From: Bacteroidales bacterium | GTDB taxonomy: Bacteria > Bacteroidota > Bacteroidia > Bacteroidales > UBA6680 | Length of the DNA stretch: 64,000 nt | NCBI GenBank assembly: GCA_025210735.1 | Contig: JAOARD010000062.1 | Span: 90,091 to 154,090, forward strand | Direction: 5' to 3' | Shown: one piece after another, positions 33,913 through 43,423 of the stretch | Layout: each line of letters opens with the position of its first letter | How positions within the stretch are numbered: position 1 is the first letter of the stretch | Notes under the pieces: generated by a model | Database searches by the model: none | The model's input: the letters and a program-made list of their open reading frames with translations, nothing else | Told to the model about the DNA's origin: nothing | Position numbers and translations under genes: made by a program

Positions 33913-36900
33913 TTAGAAAATATATTTAATACCAATCTGTGCCTGCCAGCGTGAACTGTTAAGACCTGAATCGCTTATAGAATAAGCCTCATCGTTCTTA
34001 GGACGTTTAAATGAGAATGTTGGTACTGTCTTGTCACCTGTAACAGGGTCAGTAGTCAACTTCTCAAACTTAACAAGACTTACATTTCCGTTTGATGCAT
34101 AATACATACGTCCCCAATCTCTGTTTAATAGGTTTCCTAAGTTAAATACATCAAAAGTAAACTGTAGTGTTTGTCTGCGATCTTTAACATTTACAAAAAT
34201 ATCTTGTGAGAAGTGGAAGTCGAAAATATGAGTAAATGGTAATCTTGCAGCATTACGCTCAGCATACTCACCTCTGTGCTCGCTTAGATAATCATCCTGC
34301 TCAATAAACTCGTTAAGATCTTTCCACTGTTGCGCCTGCTCCTCTGCAGTACCAACAAATATGATATCTGACTGCTTAGCAGGAATATACATAAGTTGTG
34401 GGCCTTTGTACGCCTCGTTAGTAAAGCTACCTCTATAATCATTATAGATATAAGAGAATGGTCTTCCTGACTGTCCGTTATAGAATAACGATACTGTTGT
34501 TTTCAGGTGATTAAAGAACTCTTTTGAGTATGATACCATACCTACAATACGATGTCCCATATCGAAACTTGAGATACCTAACTCAGCCTGATTTCTTGGT
34601 ACCGGACTTGATACAAGATAATTCCACTGCGACGAGTTCTGTGAACTTGTACCGTCAAATACAGATTCTGATTTACCATATGTATAGGCTATACTTGTAT
34701 TAAGCCCCATTGCAAAATCTTTACGTAACTGTGCAGTAATATTATAAGAGTAACCCTTATTAGTATTATCTCCTAACATTATCTGTCCATACTCCTTATC
34801 AATACCATTCTTGTATGTCTTATAAAGAGGTCTGTTATCTGGTGTTCCTGTAGCATTACCCCAAGCTGGTTTAATGTTTACATCTTTCCACAATACATTA
34901 TTAAGTGTTTTTGTATAGATAAACTCTAACGAACCAATAATTCCGAAAGGAAGTTTCTGATCAACTGCAATATTTCCTCTTAACATTTGAGGGAATTTAA
35001 AATCCTTTGCATATATATCAATCTGACTTCCTGATGGTGCATCAGAACCACCTTTTGGCTGATTCTTCCAATCCGGATTAAATCCTGTTGGGCTATAATC
35101 TTTGTAATCGCCAATAACCATACCATTGTTTGTGTATGAGCCTGCTGGCCATACAAATGGCACTCTTGATGTAAAGATACCAATACCTCCGCGTAGCTGA
35201 GTTGTTTTATTATTAAATACATCCCAGTTAAATCCAACACGTGGAGAGAACATCAATTGTGATTTAGGCATTGATCCACTTTTCGCACCTTTAAGATCAT
35301 AATATTTTTCTAATTCAGGTATTGTTGTTTCATTAAAACCTGCTCTCTCTACTGGATCTTTAGTAAATACTGGCATATCAAATCTAATACCTGCAGTAAG
35401 CTTAAAGTTATCTAAGATTTGCCACTCATCCTGAATATAAAATCCTAATTGGAATGCATTAAAATCTGCCGCAGCATTTGATCCATCACCTCTTACATTA
35501 TCAGTAAGAGAATAACCAATACGATAGAACGATGGGTTATTACCATAGAAGTCACTTACGTTATCAAACTCATAAGAACCAAAAGCTCTTCTCATAAACA
35601 GATTGTAAATCCAGTACACCTCGTTATGAGTACCCACTGTAATAGTATGGTTTCCTTTATATATCTCAAAGTTATCTGTAATAGTTAAGATATCCTGATC
35701 AAGTTGGTTACCAGAAGAGTACACCTCTGAACCGATATTAATAACACCTTCTCCATCTTTAATAGAAACACGTGGGAAATTAGCTCCTAAAGGATCTCTG
35801 TCATCACGTACTCTTGTATAACCTATCTTAAGGTTATTTGAGAATGTATTATTAAATCTTGAGTTAAGCTCAATAGCTGATGTGTTTGAAGTAGATGGGA
35901 AATATATTCCTGAGTTGTAGAAGTTAACAGATCCCATTCCGGTAGTTCCCGGACTAAATGACTCCCCTTTTGTATATTGGTGTCTTACCATCAATCTGTG
36001 CTTTGAGTTGATGTTCCAATCTAAACGCATAAGGAATTTCTCACCTCTCAGCTCTTTAGCATTATTCAGATAGCCACCAGTCTCATATCCATATTTAGAT
36101 AGTATTGTTTTTCTAAGTTGATCAATATCAGCAGCAGATGCATCTCCTTTGTAATCGTTAAAATTAAATGGTTGTGGAGTTTCGTCTCTTTGACCTTCAT
36201 AGTTCATAAAGAAGAATAGTTTGTTCTCAACAATCTTTCCTCCCAGAGTAGCTCCATAAGTTTTTGCAGTAAAATCAGGAAGTTTCTCAGCCTTCTCTCC
36301 TTCGTCTAGTATACCAGGAGTTTTTCCGGCAAGATTCTGATTTCTGAACTTAAAATAAGCAGATCCATGAAATTCATTTGTTCCACTCTTTGTAACAGCA
36401 TTGATTCCTCCACCGGCAAAACCACCCATCTTAACATCGTAAGGTGCAACAACAACCTGTACTTGCTCAAGTGATTCAAAACTGATAGCAGAGATTCCTG
36501 TCTGTCCACCATTCATACCATTTGCAGCAAGACCAAATACGTCATTATTTACTGTTCCGTCAACAAACACAGCATTGTATCTGTTGTTTGAACCAGCAAT
36601 AGACACACCAGAACCAGTAATATTGGCCTGCGGAGTAAGTCTTGTGAAATCGTTAAGGTTTCCTGAGATCGAAGGAATCTTCTTAAGCTCATCGCTGTTA
36701 ATAACTGTTTCAGCTCCTGTGCGGTTTCCGTCAAACACATTCTTATCAGCAACCCGCTTTGCTAAAACTACTACCTCCTCAATGTCTACAGATGAGTGCG
36801 ATAACTTAGCGTCGATACGCAAAGTCTGACCTAACTGAAGGTAGATATTCTCTTTGTTAAAATCGGTGTATCCCACATAAGTAACTACTACTCTATAAGG

Positions 36901-37134
36901 TCCACCTACTGGTAAATTCACTAATCTGAAATTACCTTTCGTGTCAGTCATTGCTCCAAACTGTCCACCTGTCGGAGCATGAATTGCGACTACATTAGCC
37001 ATCTCCAATGGTTTCCCGTTTTCGTCGATCACGCGTCCGTTAATTCCTGATGATGTTACTCCTTGTGAAAACACATTAAGACTCATCAATGTTAGCAGAA
37101 TCATCATTGACCAACCAATAAACTTGTTATTCAT
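33913..37134 (-). CDS. TonB-dependent outer-membrane receptor (Oar-like)
   Basis: The 1073-residue protein has a signal peptide and a carboxypeptidase-regulatory-like domain (about 30-115, INGRVIDENGKPLEMANVV to TYVGYTDF). A plug domain follows (about 140-250, with YNAVFVDGTVNNDVFGL and VVVAPYDVKMGGFAGGGINAVTKSGTNEFHGS), then a large barrel ending in QAQIGIKYIF. It imports a substrate that cannot be named, powered by TonB. No SusD-like partner is adjacent, which argues against a Sus-type polysaccharide locus and for an Oar-like receptor. It stands alone with a long upstream region. Confidence 0.92.
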   Translation of the reverse strand: MNNKFIGWSMMILLTLMSLNVFSQGVTSSGINGRVIDENGKPLEMANVVAIHAPTGGQFGAMTDTKGNFRLVNLPVGGPYRVVVTYVGYTDFNKENIYLQLGQTLRIDAKLSHSSVDIEEVVVLAKRVADKNVFDGNRTGAETVINSDELKKIPSISGNLNDFTRLTPQANITGSGVSIAGSNNRYNAVFVDGTVNNDVFGLAANGMNGGQTGISAISFESLEQVQVVVAPYDVKMGGFAGGGINAVTKSGTNEFHGSAYFKFRNQNLAGKTPGILDEGEKAEKLPDFTAKTYGATLGGKIVENKLFFFMNYEGQRDETPQPFNFNDYKGDASAADIDQLRKTILSKYGYETGGYLNNAKELRGEKFLMRLDWNINSKHRLMVRHQYTKGESFSPGTTGMGSVNFYNSGIYFPSTSNTSAIELNSRFNNTFSNNLKIGYTRVRDDRDPLGANFPRVSIKDGEGVINIGSEVYSSGNQLDQDILTITDNFEIYKGNHTITVGTHNEVYWIYNLFMRRAFGSYEFDNVSDFYGNNPSFYRIGYSLTDNVRGDGSNAAADFNAFQLGFYIQDEWQILDNFKLTAGIRFDMPVFTKDPVERAGFNETTIPELEKYYDLKGAKSGSMPKSQLMFSPRVGFNWDVFNNKTTQLRGGIGIFTSRVPFVWPAGSYTNNGMVIGDYKDYSPTGFNPDWKNQPKGGSDAPSGSQIDIYAKDFKFPQMLRGNIAVDQKLPFGIIGSLEFIYTKTLNNVLWKDVNIKPAWGNATGTPDNRPLYKTYKNGIDKEYGQIMLGDNTNKGYSYNITAQLRKDFAMGLNTSIAYTYGKSESVFDGTSSQNSSQWNYLVSSPVPRNQAELGISSFDMGHRIVGMVSYSKEFFNHLKTTVSLFYNGQSGRPFSYIYNDYRGSFTNEAYKGPQLMYIPAKQSDIIFVGTAEEQAQQWKDLNEFIEQDDYLSEHRGEYAERNAARLPFTHIFDFHFSQDIFVNVKDRRQTLQFTFDVFNLGNLLNRDWGRMYYASNGNVSLVKFEKLTTDPVTGDKTVPTFSFKRPKNDEAYSISDSGLNSSRWQAQIGIKYIF

Positions 37135-37498
37135 TGTGCTAAAAAATTTAAATTAATATAAGGATGTGTAAATTTATTCGGTATTCATATATTATTAATC
37201 AAAATCTGTGTTATCAAATAGTTATTTTAAAAACCATGTTAAAAAACATGAACTCTCCTTACGCAGCACAAAAATCACATTTTATAATATGTTTAACAAC
37301 TTTTAACAAAAAAGTTATTAACAATTACGTAAATTAACTATTTATTAACACCAAAAATACATAGTTATCTGATTAATAGATTAAAACAGAAATATCTAAC
37401 TGCATTAGCGTTCATATAATATACTGTATATCAATAACGTTTTGTTATATCAGTTTAATTTACTAGATTTAGTATATAAGCCTATATTAAGATATTCT
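37135..37498. promoter_or_regulatory. Upstream region of the TonB receptor and divergent membrane-protein gene
   Basis: No gene is supported. A dyad CATGTT-N4-AACATG lies at 37235-37250, and the same 12 conserved bases recur upstream of the acyl-CoA synthetase gene. A minus-strand -7-like element (plus-strand CAAAAATA) lies at 37352-37359 without a matching -33. The region is extremely A+T-rich with several short AACTTTTAACAAAAAAGTT-type inverted repeats. Confidence 0.4.
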
Positions 37499-38146
37499 AT
37501 GTACAAAAAGATTATTCTGCACTTAGTATTGTTTATTACAATTACTCTATCTACAAAAGCATTTGAGGTTAAATTCGATTTCCTACCAGGTATAACATAT
37601 GCTGTCCCCATGCCTTTAAATATATATCAGGACGACTATAATAAGATTTCGCTCACTGCACGCTACGATACCAGAGATTTTGAATCGCCGATATATTACT
37701 CATACAGATTAGGTGTAGGAAAAAACGGTAAATTCTTTGAAATAGAGATGAATCACCTTAAGTTATATTTAAGAAATAAACCTAAAGAGGTAGAGTATTT
37801 TAGTATCAGTCACGGATACAATCAGGTTTTCTTTAACAGGTTTGTTCGTAAGAAATATTATGCCATAAGATATGGTGCCGGAGTAGTAGTTACTCATCCG
37901 GAGAATAAAATCAGAGGCTTAGAGTGGGAACCTTCTGGTGCCGGATATTATTTGAGTGGAATCTGTTTTCAGGCATCTTTACAGAAACGATTAAAGCTTA
38001 CAAAGTGGTTTGCATTAGCTGCTGAAGCAAAGATTTCATTTGCATACTCCAAAGTTCACATACATAACGGACATGCAAATGTTCCGGCACTGGCATTTCA
38101 CCTGCTAATAGGGCCGGAATTTACTGCACATTTTAAGAAGAGATAA
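37499..38146 (+). CDS. Hypothetical secreted/outer-membrane protein
   Basis: I take the ATG at 37499, which starts a clear signal peptide (MYKKIILHLVLFITITLSTKA), instead of an upstream TTG. The mature part of about 195 residues is rich in alternating aromatic and polar residues (YYSYRLGVG, YYAIRYGAGVVV, FHLLIGPEFTAHF), as expected for a small barrel. I recognise no family. It is monocistronic and ends 5 bp before the convergent peroxiredoxin gene, without a visible terminator. Confidence 0.65.
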   Translation: MYKKIILHLVLFITITLSTKAFEVKFDFLPGITYAVPMPLNIYQDDYNKISLTARYDTRDFESPIYYSYRLGVGKNGKFFEIEMNHLKLYLRNKPKEVEYFSISHGYNQVFFNRFVRKKYYAIRYGAGVVVTHPENKIRGLEWEPSGAGYYLSGICFQASLQKRLKLTKWFALAAEAKISFAYSKVHIHNGHANVPALAFHLLIGPEFTAHFKKR

Positions 38147-38151
38147 TTAAG

Positions 38152-38784
38152 CTATCTGTCAAGTATTTTTATCATTTCGTTTACAGAAGCTCTTTTGCGG
38201 TAATCAATCTCAAAGTGTTTATATTTTATCAAGCCATCAGAACCTATTATATAGGTTGCCGGAACCGGAAGTCTGGCACCATCCTGACCATTGTTTTTTC
38301 TGATATTTGTAAATGTAAACGTACCTACCTTTGATGCATAACCCTTTGTTACATCAAACAGAACATCGTAGCTACGCATTATAGATTCATCATTATCTGA
38401 AACAATAACAAACTCAGCATCTGTTCTTTTTGTAGTTTTAAGTGCACTCTCAGGAATCTCAGGTGTAACTGCAACAACAGTTGCACCTCTCTGTTTTATA
38501 TACGTTAACGAATCCTGAAGATTACTCAGATATCTATTGCAAACCGGGCACCATTTACCTCTATAAAAAACTATTACAACATCTCCTTTTTTAAGGAGAT
38601 CATTCAAAACAACACTATTGCCATTCTGATCTTTACCTTTAAATAGAGGAGCTCTTTCTCCTACATTAATACCCTTGGGTTCATCACCATTAATAACATC
38701 AACACCAAATTTCTTATAATTTACCTGCGATGATGCTGCTATTGAAACAGACAACAGCAGCAATATAGTTGCTAAATATTTCAT
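38152..38784 (-). CDS. Exported peroxiredoxin-like (AhpC/TSA) protein
   Basis: The 210-residue product has a signal peptide, then a thioredoxin-fold redoxin domain: GERAPLFKGKDQNGN, VVIVFYRGKWCPVCNRYLSNL with a CPVC motif at the peroxidatic position, ATVVAVTPEIPES and LPVPATYIIGSDG. It is expected to reduce peroxides or disulfides in the periplasm. The CxxC resembles bacterioferritin-comigratory and resA-like hybrids, so thiol-disulfide activity is as likely as peroxidase. It follows the symporter gene by 18 bp and is probably cotranscribed with it. Confidence 0.85.
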   Translation of the reverse strand: MKYLATILLLLSVSIAASSQVNYKKFGVDVINGDEPKGINVGERAPLFKGKDQNGNSVVLNDLLKKGDVVIVFYRGKWCPVCNRYLSNLQDSLTYIKQRGATVVAVTPEIPESALKTTKRTDAEFVIVSDNDESIMRSYDVLFDVTKGYASKVGTFTFTNIRKNNGQDGARLPVPATYIIGSDGLIKYKHFEIDYRKRASVNEMIKILDR

Positions 38785-38802
38785 ATCAGACAGAATTAAA
38801 TT

Positions 38803-40593
38803 CTATCTAATAACCAGTTTCTTGCGTGCTTTGTTCAATAAAAGAGCTGATGCAATGGTTACCCCTGTTAAAGAAATTGCAGTTATATACATACCGTAAA
38901 GGAAATAACCAAAACTAAATAACGCAGCGTATACCATTAAAGTACCCCAAAGCATGCACAGTATACCTGACGGAACATCCCATCCCTTTGCTTTCTCAGC
39001 TCTCTTCTCTCCTTCTGCCGTAAGTTCATTATCAATTTTTTTCCATCCCGGACCTCCCGGCTGAACAAGTTTTGTAAAGCTACGCAGTTTTTCTGTATCC
39101 TCTGGTTTAGTAGTAAATGTAACAATAAGCCAACACACTGTTGTAAAGCCAACTCCTGATACAAGTTTCACTCCATCAGTCAACTCTGGTAATCCGGTTA
39201 ATGGATAGATAAACTGGAAAAACAGTGCTACAACAAATGATACTATCATTGCTGTTAGTTCGCTATATGCATTTATTCTCCACCAGAACCAACGTAATAT
39301 AAATATCAGTCCGGTACCTGCTCCAACTTGTAGTAGTATATTAAATGCTCCAAGCGCATTCTGAAGTAACAGAGCAAGACCTCCTGCAAGTATCATGAGA
39401 ATAATAGTTACAATACGTCCTGTCATTACTAGTTTTTTATCAGAAGCCTCCGGATTCATAAATCGTCTGTAGAAATCGTGAACTACATATGACGCACCCC
39501 AATTCAGCTGTGTTGATACAGTTGACATAAACGCTGCTATAAGTGAAGCAACAACAAGCCCTAAGAAACCATGAGGCAACAGACTCATCATTGCCGGATA
39601 GGCAAGATCATGTTTAACCAAATCAGGATCTACATTCGGGAATGCTTGTTGTAACGACATAAGATCCGGGAAAACAATTAATGATGCTAAAGCCACAAGA
39701 ATCCATGGCCATGGGCGTAATGCATAATGTGCAATATTAAAGAATAGTGTTGCCTTAACAGCTCCACCTTCGTTCTTTGCTGATAACATTCGCTGAGCTA
39801 TATAACCACCACCTCCGGGTTCTGACCCCGGATACCATACACTCCACCACTGCACTGCAAGTGGTAATATAAGCAGTGTCCATAAAGCATTATTATCGCT
39901 AAAATCAGGTAACATACTTATTTTTGATGTAACCGCCGGGTTCGATACAAGATCTGTTAATCCTCCAATTTCAGGTCGGTTAATAAGTATTACTGCTGCA
40001 CCTACTGCACCAATCATTGATATTATAAACTGAAAAAAGTCAGTAAGAAGAATCCCTCTTAATCCTCCCATTACCGAATATATCAGAAGTATTATTGATG
40101 CTATACTTAGAGTTTCCATTGCACTCCAGTTAAGCATAACAGCACCGATTTTAATCAGAGCTAAACTTACAGATGCTATAACAAGTACATTAAAAAATAC
40201 GCCAAGATACAGAGCTCTGAATCCTCTTAATACTGCTGCCATTTTACCACTATATCGTATTTCATAGAACTCAAGATCTGTTAATACTCCTGATCTGCGC
40301 CATAGTTTTGCATATATAAAAACTGTAAGCATTCCTGTTAAAAGAAAAGCCCACCATACCCAGTTTCCGGACACCCCGTTCTGGCGTACAATATCCGATA
40401 CCAGATTTGGTGTATCGCAAGAGAAGGTTGTTGCAACCATAGATACACCCAACAGCCACCAAGGCATATTCCTGCCCGAAAGAAAGAATTCACTATAACT
40501 TTTCCCGGCTTTCCTTGATGCCAAAAGGCCTATAACTAATGAAAATATAAAAAATGCGACAATTATTGTCCAGTCAATAGAATCTAATATCAT
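38803..40593 (-). CDS. Sodium:solute symporter (SSS family)
   Basis: A 596-residue integral membrane protein with about 13-14 hydrophobic segments and the SSS pattern. The N-terminus shows FSLVIGLLASRKAGKSYSEFFLSGRNMPWWLLGVSM and VATTFSCDTPNLVSDIV, the middle VMGGLRGILLTDFFQF, and then ASLIAAFMSTVSTQLNWGASY. The pattern GRxxxWWLxGxSMxATTFSxDTP is typical of Bacteroidota symporters of unknown substrate. It lies upstream of the peroxiredoxin gene. The substrate is not predictable. Confidence 0.92.
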   Translation of the reverse strand: MILDSIDWTIIVAFFIFSLVIGLLASRKAGKSYSEFFLSGRNMPWWLLGVSMVATTFSCDTPNLVSDIVRQNGVSGNWVWWAFLLTGMLTVFIYAKLWRRSGVLTDLEFYEIRYSGKMAAVLRGFRALYLGVFFNVLVIASVSLALIKIGAVMLNWSAMETLSIASIILLIYSVMGGLRGILLTDFFQFIISMIGAVGAAVILINRPEIGGLTDLVSNPAVTSKISMLPDFSDNNALWTLLILPLAVQWWSVWYPGSEPGGGGYIAQRMLSAKNEGGAVKATLFFNIAHYALRPWPWILVALASLIVFPDLMSLQQAFPNVDPDLVKHDLAYPAMMSLLPHGFLGLVVASLIAAFMSTVSTQLNWGASYVVHDFYRRFMNPEASDKKLVMTGRIVTIILMILAGGLALLLQNALGAFNILLQVGAGTGLIFILRWFWWRINAYSELTAMIVSFVVALFFQFIYPLTGLPELTDGVKLVSGVGFTTVCWLIVTFTTKPEDTEKLRSFTKLVQPGGPGWKKIDNELTAEGEKRAEKAKGWDVPSGILCMLWGTLMVYAALFSFGYFLYGMYITAISLTGVTIASALLLNKARKKLVIR

Positions 40594-40666
40594 AGCAGTA
40601 TAATAAAGTTGAATTCAGGCTCCTAAAATGGAGAAATAATATAGCTTTTGCAACTTAATAAACAGA

Positions 40667-41575
40667 TTATTCCCCTTTTAACTGTTGCTTCTTACGTTTA
40701 TTAACAAGCCATACACCAACTAATGCAAGAGAGATACTTAATATCTGAATAACAGTTATTGTTTCACCATCAAATACACCCCAAAGTATGGCAAAAAACG
40801 GAATTATGTATGTTACAGATGTTGCAAAAAGTGCAGATGTTTTCTGTATTAATTCATTAAAAAAGAACAGTGATATTACAGAACCAAATAGTGCAAGAAT
40901 AAATATAAACATCAGGTTTATTGGCCAGTCCGGAGTTGCTACTACTGCAGAGTAGTCTGACATAAGCAGATATATTCCGGCTGGTATACCAATCATCATA
41001 AATGACAATGACGTTACCTCAACGCCTGTTAATCCTTTAAGTTTAAACTTTACCTCATTTGCATTTATCCCATAACCTAACGTAGCAACAACAACGTAAA
41101 GAGCATATCCGTTTATATTGTTTATTGATTCAAGAATATTTCCGTTACTTAATAGCCCAACAGCACCAACAAGTCCTAAGCCAATACCTATATACTGAAC
41201 AACCTTTGGTTTGTTACGATATAAAAGTATACCTATAATAAGAGCAAAAAATGGAGCAAGGCTATTTATCATACCCGCCAATGAACTACTTATATTTGTC
41301 TGTGCTTTTGTAAACAAAAATGCAGGAAAAAAGACTCCGGCATAACCTGATATAATTAGATGAACAACATTCTTTCTGTTTACTTTCCGTATGTTTTTTA
41401 GAAAAACAGGACTAAGTATTATAAAAGAGAAGAATACCCTTAATGCTGCTACCTGCATATAATCAAATGATCGCAATCCTTTTTTCATAAGAATAAACGA
41501 TGATCCCCATATAAATGCAAGAGCCAGTAATACAATCCATTGCCAACTCTTTTTGTTTAAATCTACAAACTTCAT
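40667..41575 (-). CDS. EamA/DMT-family permease
   Basis: Starting at the ATG at 41575 (an upstream TTG at 41650 would add an unlikely leader), the protein has about 302 residues and ten transmembrane segments. The duplicated EamA motif appears in LALAFIWGSSFILMKKGLRSF and in the second half around FILALFGSVISLFFFNELI and YIIPFFAILWGVFDGE. Drug/metabolite transporters export a wide range of small molecules, and the substrate is unknown. It follows the barrel-protein gene by 75 bp on the same strand. Confidence 0.9.
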   Translation of the reverse strand: MKFVDLNKKSWQWIVLLALAFIWGSSFILMKKGLRSFDYMQVAALRVFFSFIILSPVFLKNIRKVNRKNVVHLIISGYAGVFFPAFLFTKAQTNISSSLAGMINSLAPFFALIIGILLYRNKPKVVQYIGIGLGLVGAVGLLSNGNILESINNINGYALYVVVATLGYGINANEVKFKLKGLTGVEVTSLSFMMIGIPAGIYLLMSDYSAVVATPDWPINLMFIFILALFGSVISLFFFNELIQKTSALFATSVTYIIPFFAILWGVFDGETITVIQILSISLALVGVWLVNKRKKQQLKGE

Positions 41576-41650
41576 CTTAATAGTATTTGAGCAGATACGA
41601 ATATAGAGTAAATAAACGTACCTGAATAAAACTATTTTCAGAATTAACAA

Positions 41651-42334
41651 TTAATTGCCAAGAAGTGCAGTACGATAATTTCTCTTACCCAGAAAAGTAC
41701 TAATATTTACTTTTAATGATAATGATGCAGATGATGCATTAAGTCCATATTCAAAATTGGAGTCAAACTGTCTTTGTGTTCCGGTAGCATAAATATACTC
41801 ATTAACATCTACCCTGTATCTGATAAATGGTAATGCTGAAACACCCAAAACAACATAATTTCCTAAGAAGATATCTAACCCTAATACAGCTTTAAATGCA
41901 GGAACAACTGAGTAACTATTATAATCATGAACACCATTTGCAACATATTTATAGTAGTTGTTGGTATTTGACATCTCATCATACTTAAAATAATCGGTAC
42001 CAATCCCTGCGCCATATCTTAATCCTATCCATTTAGATACAGGAACCCTGAACTCTCTTCCAAAAACAAACCCTAGTCCGTACTCAAATTTCTCATTTAC
42101 ATTACTCTCTCTTAAAGTTGTTCCGTCATAATCTCTGGACTGTCCGAAATTAAGATACCAGGGAGACTTATAATTACCAAAGGAGTATGTAAGTGCTACA
42201 GCATTATAATGCCTTACAACAAATCCCAATTCATTTGTTCTGTACGCATTTTCTTCTGCTTTCAGATCTGTAAAAAAGGTTAGTTGTAAAATTGCAACCA
42301 ATATAATATTAGATATTAACGGTCTCAGATTCAT
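41651..42334 (-). CDS. Hypothetical outer-membrane beta-barrel protein
   Basis: The 227-residue product has a signal peptide (to about DLKA) and then strand-like segments such as NAVALTYSFGNYKSPWYLNFG, EYGLGFVFGREFRVP and IGLRYGAGIGTDYFKY. It ends in a serine-rich strand and GKRNYRTALLGN. I recognise no named family. It sits between a 59-codon membrane-peptide ORF and the DMT permease, all leftward, and directly after the LytT-type regulator gene, which could control it. Confidence 0.65.
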   Translation of the reverse strand: MNLRPLISNIILVAILQLTFFTDLKAEENAYRTNELGFVVRHYNAVALTYSFGNYKSPWYLNFGQSRDYDGTTLRESNVNEKFEYGLGFVFGREFRVPVSKWIGLRYGAGIGTDYFKYDEMSNTNNYYKYVANGVHDYNSYSVVPAFKAVLGLDIFLGNYVVLGVSALPFIRYRVDVNEYIYATGTQRQFDSNFEYGLNASSASLSLKVNISTFLGKRNYRTALLGN

Positions 42335-42346
42335 TAGAAATCAGGA

Positions 42347-42526
42347 TTAGTTTATTGTTCTCTCTCGCAAAATGTAATATAGTACTACAGTACTCGGAAT
42401 TATGTGTACTGACAATGTTATAAGTACAGACATAAATATTGTAAACTGACAATATCCGTTACAAAATGTAAATAGTGCCAAAGCAAATAGCAGTATAAGC
42501 ACTAAAAGTATTATTTTCTGTTTCAT
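42347..42526 (-). CDS. Putative small two-helix membrane protein (59 residues)
   Basis: A short ORF starts at an ATG at 42526 and ends in TAA at 42347-42349. It has two hydrophobic helices (KIILLVLILLFALALFTF, then FTIFMSVLITLSV to VVLYYIL) joined by a short loop with two cysteines, and a basic end (RERTIN). It is not an artefact of another gene, since this stretch is otherwise non-coding. A promoter match (42606-42636) lies 80 bp upstream. It ends 12 bp before the downstream barrel-protein gene. No family is recognised, and expression is unproven. Confidence 0.5.
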   Translation of the reverse strand: MKQKIILLVLILLFALALFTFCNGYCQFTIFMSVLITLSVHIIPSTVVLYYILRERTIN

Positions 42527-42605
42527 GTGTGGTTAAAAATTCATTACAGTGGAATTAAAACAAACTGTATGCCACTATATCTCTTGTAAATTATTTCATG
42601 CTATT

Positions 42606-42636
42606 CAAATATAACAATAAATAGTTACTACACAAT
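42606..42636 (-). promoter_or_regulatory. Promoter candidate for small ORF, barrel protein and permease
   Basis: On the minus strand TATATTTG (42606-42613) and ATTG (42633-42636, consensus TTTG) are 19 bp apart. The match lies between the regulator gene and the small ORF, pointing away from the regulator. Confidence 0.5.
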
Positions 42637-42662
42637 ATCAAACAGAAACTTTAAACGTTTAA

Positions 42663-43409
42663 TCAGCTATCAAGCCATAACAGAAATTCGCTTGCTTTTA
42701 CTCTGCTTATTATTACCTCTTTATCAAATTCGGGGTATAATGTAAGCTTTAAACGGGAATTAAAATATTTACTCGTATATTTTACTGATTCTATTGAACA
42801 TAGCATATTTCTGCTAACTCTAAAAAAATCATTATCAACTCTATACTCAATATCATTAAGACTATAGTCTGTAATATAATCTGTACCATCAAATGTACGT
42901 ATAAAAGACACTTTATCCTCGCTATAGAAATAAGCAATATTATCAACATTTATATTCAGATATTTATCGCCCACTTTAACCAGAAATCTGCGTTTTTTAT
43001 CGTTATGGTCAGATAAAGCCTTAGCTAACATATTGTAGTTAACAGATTTCTGCTGTTTCTCTATTGTCTGATGTTTATCTATTACATTTTTAAGTTCCTC
43101 AGGCACTATAGGCTTAAGCAGATAACCAATACTATTATATTTAAATGCCCTTATCGCATACTGATCATAGGCTGTTGTAAATACTATGTGTGCCGTAATA
43201 TCAATAGCATTCAGTATATCAAAACAGGATCCATCAGGCAGAGATATATCCATAAATATTATATCCGCTTCGTATGAATGAAGATTCTCAACCGCACTCT
43301 TAACTGAACTAAAATGAACTGCAATATTTACTGACGGATAAAGTATTTTCAACATTCGCTCCAGTTCCTTATAGGCAAATAACTCATCTTCTATCACAAT
43401 AACATTCAT
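42663..43409 (-). CDS. LytTR-family response regulator
   Basis: The 248-residue protein has a receiver domain with phospho-acceptor Asp54 in IIFMDISLPDG, the acidic pair in IEDE, and the conserved Lys in YLLKPI. A LytTR DNA-binding domain follows from about 150 (FLVKVGDKYLNINVDNIAYFYSEDK ... FFRVSRNMLC). It is encoded 14 bp downstream of its sensor kinase. LytTR regulators usually bind direct repeats upstream of their targets. The nearby barrel-protein genes are plausible targets by position only. Confidence 0.93.
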   Translation of the reverse strand: MNVIVIEDELFAYKELERMLKILYPSVNIAVHFSSVKSAVENLHSYEADIIFMDISLPDGSCFDILNAIDITAHIVFTTAYDQYAIRAFKYNSIGYLLKPIVPEELKNVIDKHQTIEKQQKSVNYNMLAKALSDHNDKKRRFLVKVGDKYLNINVDNIAYFYSEDKVSFIRTFDGTDYITDYSLNDIEYRVDNDFFRVSRNMLCSIESVKYTSKYFNSRLKLTLYPEFDKEVIISRVKASEFLLWLDS

Positions 43410-43423
43410 AGCTCTTATATTAA

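Noticed and set aside
35000..37000. Several 60-85-codon ORFs inside the TonB receptor gene.
   Set aside because: They are frame shadows of the receptor, without start signals or domain features.
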